Shown piece by piece: positions 9,391-18,365 of a DNA stretch of 64,000 nucleotides; position 1 is the stretch's first letter, and each line of letters starts with the position of its first letter. Below the pieces are notes generated by a model that was given only the letters and a program-made list of their open reading frames with translations, ran no database searches and was not told the DNA's origin. The position numbers and the translations under genes were made by a program. The DNA is from Phycisphaerales bacterium (GTDB lineage Bacteria > Planctomycetota > Phycisphaerae > Phycisphaerales > UBA1924), in contig JAJDDK010000002.1 of assembly GCA_029260345.1 (NCBI GenBank), forward strand, positions 372,001 through 436,000. The letters run 5' to 3'.

Positions 9391-10173
9391 GTGCCTGCGA
9401 TTCGAGATGAAGCCATTGTGCTGCGCCGGTGGGACTGGTCGGAGACGAGCCAGGCAGTGCATCTATTTTGCCGCGAGCATGGCGCCCTGCGCGGACTGGC
9501 CAAAGGTGCCAAACGAGAGAAGAGCGCGTTTAGCGGCGGACTGGAGCCACTGACACGCGGCGAAGTGGGGGCCATTCAGAAACCTTCATCCGAACTCGCG
9601 ACGTTGACGGATTGGGACTTGACGGAGATTTTTCCGGGAGTGCGCGCCAGCGCTCGCGGTTTCCTCGCGGCGCACTACATCGCGGACCTCATTCGACACG
9701 GCGTGCGCGATGCCGACCCGCATCCGGCGTTGTGGTCGGCGACCATTGATGCGCTTCGCTCCATAGGCGATGCAGCCGCCTTGGAAGCCGCGCTTGTCAG
9801 TTTTCAATGGGCGTTGCTCGGTGAGACCGGGTATTGCCCGGACGCGTCGGCGCTGAACGCATCCGCCGATGCGTTGGTGCGCCCTGACGGCGCCTGGGTG
9901 TATGACCCGGAGCGAGGCGTTGTGATTTCGGTGAACGAACGAGTCGGTCAAGAAAATTTCTGGGCGATGCGCACGGACACTGCGGCGTTATTGCTTGCGC
10001 TCAGTCGCCGAGAACCATGGTCGGCAGGACCGGAAACCATCGAGCGTGCGAATCGATTTCTTGCTGCTTGCATTCGCTGGGCGTTTGGCGAGCCGTTGGC
10101 CACCATGGACCGTCTTTTCGGAACGTCCGTATTTGGAACGGCTTCCGTGCGATCCACGGCGTCTGACCGCTAA
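9391..10173 (+). CDS. recO: DNA repair protein RecO
   Basis: RecO loads RecA onto SSB-coated single-stranded DNA in the RecFOR pathway. The 260-residue product has the N-terminal OB-fold opening seen in the family (DEAIVLRRWDWSETSQAVHLF, then GLAKGAKR) and a helical C-terminal domain. The Cys4 zinc site found in some RecO proteins is not evident; only isolated cysteines occur. Translation starts at GTG 9391, close behind the terminator of the preceding gene, with no strong ribosome site. It is followed 103 bases later by the HDOD-GGDEF gene. Confidence 0.85.
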   Translation: MPAIRDEAIVLRRWDWSETSQAVHLFCREHGALRGLAKGAKREKSAFSGGLEPLTRGEVGAIQKPSSELATLTDWDLTEIFPGVRASARGFLAAHYIADLIRHGVRDADPHPALWSATIDALRSIGDAAALEAALVSFQWALLGETGYCPDASALNASADALVRPDGAWVYDPERGVVISVNERVGQENFWAMRTDTAALLLALSRREPWSAGPETIERANRFLAACIRWAFGEPLATMDRLFGTSVFGTASVRSTASDR

Positions 10174-10276
10174 CGCCGCGGGTGAGAAAAGACGATGACC
10201 TTGACGATTACCCGGGGACTCGGGGAGAGATTATCCGCGGCGGGAGTGGCCGCACCAGCGTCTAACGAGGAACGCG

Positions 10277-11794
10277 GTGAACGAACAGCTCCTGCAAAAA
10301 GTGCTTTCGTGTTCGAAGCTCCCCACGCTTCCGACGATCGCCGTGCAGGTCATCGAGATGACCAGCGACGAGAACGTCTCCATGGGCGAACTCGCGAAGG
10401 TCATCGAGTTTGACCAGGGGCTGGCGACCAAAATCTTATCGACGGTGAATTCCGCGTTTTACGGACTGCCAAAGCAGTGCTCCACGCTTTCGCACGCGCA
10501 GTCGCTGCTCGGGCTGGATGCAGTCAAGACGCTCGCACTGAGTTTTTCATTGGTGAAATCGATTCGCGAAGGTGCGGATGAGGATTTTGATTACGAAAAG
10601 TATTGGCGACGAGCCATTTTTTCCGCCGTTGCGGCCAAAGCGGTCGCCTCGATGGTTCGCTGCGGCGACGCAGAAGAAGCATTTCTCGGCGCCCTGCTTC
10701 AGGATCTCGGCCTTATCGCACTCGCGAAAGCCCTCGGTGAGGAATACACGAAAATCGTGCGCGAGTGCGATGTGGACCACCGTTCACTGCTGAAGCGGGA
10801 AATCGCTGAGTTCGAGCTTCAGCATCCGGACATTGGCGCCATGATCGCCGAGCGGTGGCGTCTGCCGGAAGCGCTGCTCATGCCCATCAAGTATCACGAA
10901 CGCCCGACGGCGGCGCCCATGGCATGCCGCGACATCGTGCGATGTGTGGCGCTGGGCAATGTCGTGGCGGACATCCTCACGCAGGAAGACCGCGCCTACT
11001 GGCTCACGCAGTACTACCAGCGCGCCAACCAATGGTTCGGTCTGACGCCGACACAAGCGGATGAAGTCATTGAGACGGTCACGAAGAATGCGCGCGACGT
11101 GGCGCGTCTCTTCGAGATCCCAATGGGCGTGACGCCAAAGTCTGACGAGATTCTCGAACTTGCGACCGAACGGCTTGCCGTGATTGCGTTGCAAGAAAAT
11201 CGCAATGCAATGGAATCCGCCGCAGCGACGGATGAAGCGAAGCGTGCGTTGCAAACTGATTCGCTCACCGGGCTGGGCAGCCGAGCGCTGTTCATGGAGC
11301 GTGTGACGGAATTGTTTGCGCGAGCCAAAGAAGAGGGGCAGGCGATGAGTGTCCTGCTGCTCGATGCGGATCGCTTCCGTGATGTCAACGACACGTGGAG
11401 CGTCGAAATGGGCGACGTCGTTCTGGTTCGATTAGCGCAACGTTTGGCCGGTTTCTTCGAGGAGCACGAAGCGGTTGTGCACCGGTATGGCGGCGAAGAA
11501 TTCGGAGTCGCGATGTTTGGCGTTGATCGCCGCCGTGCGACGCAGCTCGCTGATGAGGTCCGTGCCAGTGTGGCCTCGACGCCTTTTGAGATGGCGGCCT
11601 TTGAGCAGGACAAATCAAACAAAGTGCCCCTGACGATCAGCGTCGGGGTTGCGACGCTGGACGGTGACACCGAGGGCGTCCTGACCCGTGCCGAGCGGGT
11701 GGTGCACGCGGCGGATAAGGCGGTTCACGCCGCCAAGGACGCCAATGGCGACTGTGTGCGCGTTTTCCTGCCGAAGCGACGCAAAGCGGCCTGA
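10277..11794 (+). CDS. HDOD and GGDEF domain signalling protein, probable diguanylate cyclase
   Basis: The 505-residue cytoplasmic protein has an HDOD domain at about residues 5-215 (LPTLPTIAVQVIEM, then LSTVNSAFYGLP) and a GGDEF domain at about 325-500. The active-site loop reads GGEEF at 405-409, which is catalytically competent in the family. The upstream RxxD inhibitory site is missing (the sequence there is EEHEAVVHRY), so product inhibition at the canonical I-site is unlikely. The GTG start has GAGG at a good distance. HDOD proteins usually respond to nucleotide or stress signals; the input here is unknown. Confidence 0.9.
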   Translation: MNEQLLQKVLSCSKLPTLPTIAVQVIEMTSDENVSMGELAKVIEFDQGLATKILSTVNSAFYGLPKQCSTLSHAQSLLGLDAVKTLALSFSLVKSIREGADEDFDYEKYWRRAIFSAVAAKAVASMVRCGDAEEAFLGALLQDLGLIALAKALGEEYTKIVRECDVDHRSLLKREIAEFELQHPDIGAMIAERWRLPEALLMPIKYHERPTAAPMACRDIVRCVALGNVVADILTQEDRAYWLTQYYQRANQWFGLTPTQADEVIETVTKNARDVARLFEIPMGVTPKSDEILELATERLAVIALQENRNAMESAAATDEAKRALQTDSLTGLGSRALFMERVTELFARAKEEGQAMSVLLLDADRFRDVNDTWSVEMGDVVLVRLAQRLAGFFEEHEAVVHRYGGEEFGVAMFGVDRRRATQLADEVRASVASTPFEMAAFEQDKSNKVPLTISVGVATLDGDTEGVLTRAERVVHAADKAVHAAKDANGDCVRVFLPKRRKAA

Positions 11795-11957
11795 GGCCTG
11801 TACGAAAGCGAAACAACGAAATCGGCCCTGAGTGGCGATGGGTGTGGGTCCGGGGTAGGCTAGACAAGCATTCCGGACGGGGCGGACCCCGCGCGAGCTG
11901 CTATAGGGCAGCACTTCGGCGCGGGAACCCTTGTCCGTAGCGCATGTGGAGCCCTGA

Positions 11958-12806
11958 GTGACGTCACCCGTGAATCCTGAACAGTCCGAACGGACGCACC
12001 TTATGGATGCTGATACGGACGAAACCGTTGCGCCCGTGATTCGTGCGGACCGCGTGGGAGCTGGGGCGCCTGTCGTCTTCTTGCACGGATTGCTCGGGCT
12101 CAAGGAGCATTTCGCACCAGCCGGGAAGGCCCTGTCCAATCGAGCCGAGTGCTGGCTGGTTCAGGCCCCGCTGCTGAGCTTGCGTGGCTCGCAGTGCAGT
12201 GTGGTCGGTGCGACGGAGATGGTCAGCCAGTTCCTCGAAGACAACATGTCTGAACCTGCGGTGCTCGTGGGCAACTCCCTCGGCGGCCACTTGGCGTTGC
12301 GAGTCGCTCTCGATCACCCCGAGCGGGTGCGTGGGCTCGTGCTCGCCGGGTCCTCCGGCCTTTTTGAGCGCACGTTCGAGAAGGACGTTCAGCATCGACC
12401 GAGCCGCGACTGGATTGACCGCAAGATTACGGACCTCTTTTACGACAAGACGCGCATGCCGGCCGGCGTCGTGGACCGTGCGTATGAGGAGCTTTCGCAG
12501 CGCAAGGCGGCACGAGCGCTCGTGCGGCTCTCAAGGACCGCCAAGGCGGATCACATGGGCAGCCGGCTGGCGAGCATTCCTCATCCGACGCTGCTGTTGT
12601 GGGGTCGTCAGGACAACGTGACGCCGCCCAATGTCGCGGAGGAATTCCAGGCGCTTATGCCCAACGCTGAGTTGCGCTGGATCGACAAGTGCGGCCACGC
12701 GCCGATGATTGAACAGCCGGGACCGTTTGCGGAAGGCATCCGCGATTTCCTCGATCGTTTGGGCGTCGAGGCGCCCAGCGCGGAGGCGCGACAGGAGGTC
12801 GCCTGA
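11958..12806 (+). CDS. Alpha/beta-hydrolase fold esterase or lipase-like enzyme
   Basis: The 282-residue protein shows the oxyanion motif HGLLG at 43-47, the nucleophile elbow GNSLGGH with Ser107, an acid residue in LLLWGRQDNVTP, and a C-terminal catalytic histidine in CGHAPMIEQP. No signal peptide is visible. The GTG at 11958 has GGAG six bases upstream; an ATG at 12003 lacks one. The stop is separated by one base from the start of the GH3-family gene, so the two are translationally coupled. The natural substrate is unknown, but the context suggests an acyl ester, thioester or amide. Confidence 0.85.
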   Translation: MTSPVNPEQSERTHLMDADTDETVAPVIRADRVGAGAPVVFLHGLLGLKEHFAPAGKALSNRAECWLVQAPLLSLRGSQCSVVGATEMVSQFLEDNMSEPAVLVGNSLGGHLALRVALDHPERVRGLVLAGSSGLFERTFEKDVQHRPSRDWIDRKITDLFYDKTRMPAGVVDRAYEELSQRKAARALVRLSRTAKADHMGSRLASIPHPTLLLWGRQDNVTPPNVAEEFQALMPNAELRWIDKCGHAPMIEQPGPFAEGIRDFLDRLGVEAPSAEARQEVA

Positions 12807-12807
12807 G

Positions 12808-14415
12808 ATGTCGTGGACGCGCGCGATTGGCGTGGGTCTCCGGGCGCACCTGGCTCGTCGAATCCGATCACTCTCAGATACGGACTATTGGGCAAAGCAC
12901 GCCGCTCGTGTGCAAGAGCGTGAGCTGCGCTGGCTGATCGAACACGCCGCCGACACCGAGTTCGGGCGCAAAGCAAATTTCAATCGATTGAAGCGGCTGA
13001 GCAGCGCGGACCTACTTGACGGGTACCGGGCCGAAGTGCCGGTGCAGTCGTACATGGAGCTCAAGCCACTGCTTGAACGCATGCGCTGCGACGCGGAGCC
13101 AAACGTCGCCTGGCCCGGCATTGTGATGGACTGGGCCCAGACGAGCGGCACGACGGCCGGTGACAAGTACGTGCCGATCAGCCGGGAAATGTTGCGGCAC
13201 AACAGCAAAGCAGCGCTCGATGTGTATGCACACGCGGCGCGATTTGGTTTGTCACTTGGCGACATCTTCGCCGGCAAAGCGCTCTTCCTCGGCGGCTCCA
13301 CCGCGCTGGATGAGAATGAACATGGCGTGCGCACCGGCGATCTGTCCGGTGTCGTGACGCGGCTGATTCGCTGGCCGATCACGAGCGTGTGGCTTCCCGG
13401 GAAAGAAATCGCGCTCGAGTCTGACTGGCCGACCAAAATGGACAAGATGGCCCGCCGCTGCATGAACGCTGACGTGCGCTGGATCAGCGGCATGCCGTCG
13501 TGGTCCATTGTGCTCTTTGAGCGCATGGCGGAACTGGCCCGCGCTGAAGGTCGACAAGTGGATTGCTTGCGCGATCTGTGGCCAAATCTCCGCGTGTTCG
13601 TCCATGGCGGCGTCAAATACGGCCCCTTTGAACGACGCGTCCGTGAGATGTGGTCGGGTGATCTGGATGGCCCAGACATTCCGAATCGGCTTGAGGTGTA
13701 TGCCGCGAGCGAGGCCTTTGTCGCGACCCAAGATGTGCGGGGCGACGCCGGCATGCGGCTCAACATTGACCACCGGATTCACTACGAATTTGTGCCGCTG
13801 TCCGAAATTGATGATCCGGCGCCGCGAGCGTTTGACTGCGCGAGCGTGGAGCGTGGCGAACGGTACGTCGTGGTGATGAGCACCTGCGGCGGGTTGTGGC
13901 GCTACAACATCGGCGACGTGGTGGAGTTCGACACGATTCCGCCGGATGGCCCGCCGCGTTTGCGCATCGTGGGGCGGTCGCGGCTGTTTATGAATGCATT
14001 CGGCGAAAACATCATCGCGGAGCACATCGAGAACGCGGTGACCGACGCGATGGCGACGGTGTCGGCTCGAGTCGGTGAGTTCACGGCGGCGCCCGTGTAC
14101 CCGGCCGAAGGTCGTCAGTCTGGGATCGAACTGGCGATCGAATGGGACGGTCCGACCGACCCAGGCGTCTTGGCGTCATTTGCTGAGCAGTTCGACGCCT
14201 CCATCAAGTCGCAAAACAATGACTACATCGCGAAGCGGTCGGGGGGCCTTGGGATGGGTCTGCCGACCATTACGCCGCTCCCGCCGGGGACGTTTCACCG
14301 ATGGATGGACTCGCGTGGCAAGCTTGGCGGGCAGCATAAATGCCCGCGCTGCTCCAACGACCGCACCATTCTTGAACAAGTCGTCGAATGTGCCTCGGCG
14401 ACCACGGCGATGTAA
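12808..14415 (+). CDS. GH3 family acyl-adenylating amido synthetase
   Basis: GH3 enzymes activate a carboxylate as an acyl-adenylate and transfer it to an amine, often an amino acid. The 535-residue protein carries the family ATP loop TSGTTAGDKYVP from residue 112, the central YNIGDVVEF motif, and the late IVGRSRLFMNAFGENI hinge region. Length is close to plant GH3 proteins, which make amino-acid conjugates of auxin and jasmonate. Bacterial members are poorly characterised. The ATG follows AGGAGG and directly abuts the upstream hydrolase gene. The next gene, 101 bases on, encodes a hydrolase-DedA-ATP-grasp fusion, suggesting a shared acyl-amide or lipid pathway. Confidence 0.9.
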   Translation: MSWTRAIGVGLRAHLARRIRSLSDTDYWAKHAARVQERELRWLIEHAADTEFGRKANFNRLKRLSSADLLDGYRAEVPVQSYMELKPLLERMRCDAEPNVAWPGIVMDWAQTSGTTAGDKYVPISREMLRHNSKAALDVYAHAARFGLSLGDIFAGKALFLGGSTALDENEHGVRTGDLSGVVTRLIRWPITSVWLPGKEIALESDWPTKMDKMARRCMNADVRWISGMPSWSIVLFERMAELARAEGRQVDCLRDLWPNLRVFVHGGVKYGPFERRVREMWSGDLDGPDIPNRLEVYAASEAFVATQDVRGDAGMRLNIDHRIHYEFVPLSEIDDPAPRAFDCASVERGERYVVVMSTCGGLWRYNIGDVVEFDTIPPDGPPRLRIVGRSRLFMNAFGENIIAEHIENAVTDAMATVSARVGEFTAAPVYPAEGRQSGIELAIEWDGPTDPGVLASFAEQFDASIKSQNNDYIAKRSGGLGMGLPTITPLPPGTFHRWMDSRGKLGGQHKCPRCSNDRTILEQVVECASATTAM

Positions 14416-14516
14416 AGCCCGCAAGGCTACGTCCGCGCGAAGGGCGACTATCCTGTGCCGAACGTGTTCCCATTGGCGCTCGCCCCCATGGATTCCGGCC
14501 CGGCTGAACTCTCACA

Positions 14517-17237
14517 GTGCGATTCCTGACGCGCATGAAAAATTGGCTCAATGCGCGACGCAGCCGCTGGCTGATTGTCGTGTACGCGCTGCTGCTCGCC
14601 GCGTCATTGGTGGTGACATCTCTGAACGGGCCGGCGCCCTTTGGCGGCACGCCCCCGGGGTCACAACGACTCGTTGTTGAGACGCCACGATTCGACAGCG
14701 CCGGAGAGGTTGACGGGAAGCCGGTTCGAATCTCAACGCTGGAGTGGACACCGGAGTCGCCCGATCCATCCAAGCCGCCGATGGTGCTGTTGCACGGCAG
14801 CCCAGGCGCCGCGACAAACTTCGAACGGCTGGCGCCGCTTTTGGCGGCCAACGGTCGGCGCGTGATCGCGATCGACTTGCCGGGGTTTGGCGAATCATCC
14901 TCATGGGTTCCTGATTATTCGATCAGAGCGCACGCGAAGTATGCGCTTGCGGCGATGAACGAACTCGACATCGAACAAGCGCATGTGCTTGGCTTTTCGA
15001 TGGGTGGTGGTGTTGGCATCTGGATGATCGACGAAGCGCCTGAGCGCATCCTGAGTTTGACGATGCTGTCGTCGATCGGTGTGCAGGAGGCGGAAGGTTC
15101 GGGCAGTTATTACTTCGAACACGCGAAGTACGCCGTTGGGTATGGCGCTTTGGTGTGGCCGCCGGCGCTTGTGCCGCATTTTGGCGTGCTCGGGACCGCG
15201 GCGGATCGTCACGCGGCTCTGCGCAATTTCTGGGACACCGATCAGCGCCCGATTCGGGAAAAACTGGAATCGATTTCAACACCGACGCTCATTGTGCATG
15301 GCCGGACTGATTTTCTTGTGCCAGCGTGGGGCGCTGAACTCCATCAGGATCTCATCCCCGGCAGTTCGCTGGTGATGCTGGATGCAAGCCATTTCCTGCC
15401 ATTCCTCGGAGATCAGCCCGAGCAGGTTGCGATGCACGTGCGCCCGTTTATTGAACGTCACGACGTGCAAGGCATCACGCCGCTGCGATTCGAAGCCGAC
15501 TTCGAACCCGTCGCGGAAGCTCGCAAGAAACAAATTGACCTTGGACCATTCCACGTCCTGAAGACCACGCCGTGGTGGGTGATGTTCCTGCTGATTATCT
15601 GTGCGACCTGGGTCAGTGAAGACGCGACCGTGATCGCCGTCGGCGTGCTGATTGCGCACGGTCAGATCGATTGGGGCGTGGGGCTGCTGGGGTGTTTCGT
15701 CGGCATCGTGATTGGTGATGGAGGGTTGTGGGCGCTTGGTCGATTTGCCGGACGCCGCGCTTTGCGCTGGCCGCTGGTACGAGATTGGGCGCCGGAGGCA
15801 TCGCTCGATCGGTGGGGGCGCTGGTTTGATGACCACACGATCCAAGCGGTGTTTGTCGCCCGGGCAATTCCCGGATTGCGCTTGCCGACGTATTTCGCGG
15901 CCGGTTTGCTTGCCCGTCGGACCCACGGCTTCTTGTTTTGGGCGGCAATCGCGGCGTTCCTCTGGACGCCAATGCTCTTGACACTTTCATTCTTCCTCGG
16001 TCCGAAGTTGCTTCACACGTTTGAGCGTTATCTCGGCGGCCCGCTGGGCATGGTCGTCAGCATCGTGGTGATTCTGCTGGGCGTCCGCATATTCAGTGGA
16101 CTCTTTACATGGGTTGGACGGCGCAAGTTGATGCGCGATGTGAAACGGGTCGTCTCCAGCGAGTTCTGGCCAAAGTGGGTCTTTTATGCGCCGCTGATGC
16201 CGTGGGTCGCTTGGCAGGCGATGCGGCGCGGCGGCGTGATGACGTTCACGTGCATCAATCCTGATGTGCCCCATGGCGGGGGCGTTGTTGGCGAAAGCAA
16301 GTACGAGATTCTTGAAGGGCTGCTGCCGCAAGCTGAGCCTTGGATCGTGCGCACTCATCTCATTCCTGCCGGTCCTGATGCGCCTGCTCGGGCGGAGGTC
16401 GTCGAAGAACTTGTGCGCAATGACCCGCGACTGGGCGGGTATCCCGTTGTGCTCAAGCCGGATGAATCGCAAATGGGCCACGCATTCAAAGTGGTGCGCA
16501 GCCCGGAAGAAGCATTGCACTACTTCGAAGACATGACGCGGCCGGCTTTATTGCAGGAATTTCACCCCGGGCCCAAGGAAGTCGGTGTGCTTTGGGCGCG
16601 ACGTGTCAACGATGGTGAATTGAGCGCCACCGGGCGCATCGTGTCCATCACACGGAAAGAGTTTCCGGTCATTGTGGGGGACGGTCGTCATACGTTGCAG
16701 CGACTCGTCTGGAGACATCCGCGATTCCGCATGCAAGCGGAGATCTTCCTGCGGCGGTTTGCCGGCGAAATTGATCAGGTGCTTGCGAAGGGTGAAACAA
16801 AGCGTCTAGGAGTTGCGGGCAACCATGCGCAGGGCGCCATGTTCACCGATGGAGCGGACCTCATCACGCCAGAGTTATCCGCCCGCATTGACGAAATCTC
16901 ACGTGGATTCTCAACTGATCATGACTCGCCGCGATCGATTGGCGGTTTTGATTTCGGCCGATTCGACCTTCGCTACACCGACGACGATGCGCTGCGACGA
17001 GGTGAAGGGTTCGCGATCGTTGAGCTCAATGGCACAATGAGCGAATCAACAAACCTGTATGACCCGCACAAGACAGTGTTCTGGTCATACGGCGTGTTGT
17101 TCCGACAGTGGGATTTGATGTACCGGCTCGGCGCTGCGCGAAGGCGTGCCGGGTCACGCCCAATGCGCATTCGCGAATTCCTCTCAGCGATTCGCGATCA
17201 TTTCAAAGGCCGACCGGGTTCGCCGGTGTCTGACTGA
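14517..17237 (+). CDS. Three-domain fusion: alpha/beta hydrolase, DedA/VTT membrane domain, ATP-grasp ligase
   Basis: The 906-residue product starts with a membrane anchor (about 18-36). An alpha/beta hydrolase follows at about 65-315, with HGSPG at 93-97, GFSMGGG with Ser161, Asp265 and His292 as a plausible triad. Residues 351-535 form a polytopic DedA/VTT region with the family-like IGDGG...GRFAG and ARAIPGLRLPTYFAAG motifs. A cytoplasmic ATP-grasp domain spans about 575-850, with Lys647 in VVLKPDE and metal-binding Glu837 and Asn839 in VELNGTMSE. Each part looks intact with no frameshift. GTG 14517 and ATG 14535 are both possible starts; neither has a clear ribosome site. I know of no named family with this order. 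Confidence 0.85.
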   Translation: MRFLTRMKNWLNARRSRWLIVVYALLLAASLVVTSLNGPAPFGGTPPGSQRLVVETPRFDSAGEVDGKPVRISTLEWTPESPDPSKPPMVLLHGSPGAATNFERLAPLLAANGRRVIAIDLPGFGESSSWVPDYSIRAHAKYALAAMNELDIEQAHVLGFSMGGGVGIWMIDEAPERILSLTMLSSIGVQEAEGSGSYYFEHAKYAVGYGALVWPPALVPHFGVLGTAADRHAALRNFWDTDQRPIREKLESISTPTLIVHGRTDFLVPAWGAELHQDLIPGSSLVMLDASHFLPFLGDQPEQVAMHVRPFIERHDVQGITPLRFEADFEPVAEARKKQIDLGPFHVLKTTPWWVMFLLIICATWVSEDATVIAVGVLIAHGQIDWGVGLLGCFVGIVIGDGGLWALGRFAGRRALRWPLVRDWAPEASLDRWGRWFDDHTIQAVFVARAIPGLRLPTYFAAGLLARRTHGFLFWAAIAAFLWTPMLLTLSFFLGPKLLHTFERYLGGPLGMVVSIVVILLGVRIFSGLFTWVGRRKLMRDVKRVVSSEFWPKWVFYAPLMPWVAWQAMRRGGVMTFTCINPDVPHGGGVVGESKYEILEGLLPQAEPWIVRTHLIPAGPDAPARAEVVEELVRNDPRLGGYPVVLKPDESQMGHAFKVVRSPEEALHYFEDMTRPALLQEFHPGPKEVGVLWARRVNDGELSATGRIVSITRKEFPVIVGDGRHTLQRLVWRHPRFRMQAEIFLRRFAGEIDQVLAKGETKRLGVAGNHAQGAMFTDGADLITPELSARIDEISRGFSTDHDSPRSIGGFDFGRFDLRYTDDDALRRGEGFAIVELNGTMSESTNLYDPHKTVFWSYGVLFRQWDLMYRLGAARRRAGSRPMRIREFLSAIRDHFKGRPGSPVSD

Positions 17238-17244
17238 GTTCGCG

Positions 17245-18276
17245 TCAGTCGTTCGGCATCGCTTCGACTTCAGTGATCGGGCCGGCGAGTCTCCAGACGG
17301 CGCCGACGATGGCGCGAGTCGCCAGTGTGAATCGTTCCTGATCCAGTGTCTCCCATGTGTCCGTGGGTTGGTGGTAATGCGGATTTCGGAACTCGCTGGT
17401 GTCGGTGATCAGGACGGCAGAAAAGCCGCGATCCCAGAACGGGGCATGATCGGACCGGCGCACGTCGCGCATCATTTCGCCGGCGCCGGGGATGAAATCC
17501 ACGAGGTGAATCGGAAAATCCGGCTCTGCTTCCTTCATGGCGCGCACCAGTTCACGTGCGAAGGGCGCCGATGGCTGCGTCGCGATGACGCCCAGAAAGT
17601 CTCCGACCGTCGGGGGCTCGAATACGTTGGGAATTGGCGGAATTGGACTGCGCTGGCTGTTTGGGTCGTCCGTGTAATACCCGATCATTTCCAGGCTCAT
17701 CATTCCGACGATGGATTCATCGCCACGTTTGACGCGGTCCCATGTCCAAGCGGCATGTTCGGTTGAGCCGATCATGCCAAGTTCTTCGAGGTTGAAGAAA
17801 ACAATGCGGACCGTGCGGCGCATTGGGTAGTTTCGCAGCACCCGTGCCATTTCAATCGCCGCGGCGGTTCCGGTCGCGTTGTCATCAGCGCCTGGTGTGT
17901 GCGCCGCGGTGTCAAAGTGCGCGCCGACGATGATCACTTCATCAGGCTCTTCGCGACCAGTGAATTCCACGTAGATGTTGCGCCAGGTCTTGGGCTCGGG
18001 ATCCGGGACGGTTTTCCAGCCTTTTTCGGTCGGGATATGAATGACACCGCCGCTGGTCCATTCGATGGGCTGCTCGACGGGTTTGAGTCCCATGTCGCGC
18101 AGCCTTTCGAGAAGCAATTCTTCGGTGTCCGCCAATACGTGCTGGTTATCAGGTGTGGTCTGCGCCGTCCGATGGGCAGGCAGGTCACGAAGTGAATCCA
18201 TGAGCGACGCTCGATCGATCTGCGATTCAGGCGTCGGCGCCAGCGAGGTGACGAGCGTGACAAGAAGCGTCTTCAT
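17245..18276 (-). CDS. M28 family zinc aminopeptidase, secreted
   Basis: This 343-residue di-zinc peptidase shows the M28 signature: His120 in VGAHFDT, the bridging Asp131 in GADDNATG, and the Glu-Glu pair in FFNLEELG at 163-166. Later metal ligands are in the SLEMIG and SDHAPFWD segments. The first 17 residues form a short hydrophobic leader (MKTLLVTLVTSLAPTP), so export is likely though the leader is short. ATG 18276 was preferred over the longer frame because of this leader. Its stop lies seven bases from the stop of the convergent fusion gene. Confidence 0.88.
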   Translation of the reverse strand: MKTLLVTLVTSLAPTPESQIDRASLMDSLRDLPAHRTAQTTPDNQHVLADTEELLLERLRDMGLKPVEQPIEWTSGGVIHIPTEKGWKTVPDPEPKTWRNIYVEFTGREEPDEVIIVGAHFDTAAHTPGADDNATGTAAAIEMARVLRNYPMRRTVRIVFFNLEELGMIGSTEHAAWTWDRVKRGDESIVGMMSLEMIGYYTDDPNSQRSPIPPIPNVFEPPTVGDFLGVIATQPSAPFARELVRAMKEAEPDFPIHLVDFIPGAGEMMRDVRRSDHAPFWDRGFSAVLITDTSEFRNPHYHQPTDTWETLDQERFTLATRAIVGAVWRLAGPITEVEAMPND

Positions 18277-18365
18277 GACGGGAAGCGTAGCCGCGGATTC
18301 GTGGCAACGGGATTGCGACACGTCCTCAGCGGCGACGCCGCAGTTCAGGAACGAAAGGAACAGTC

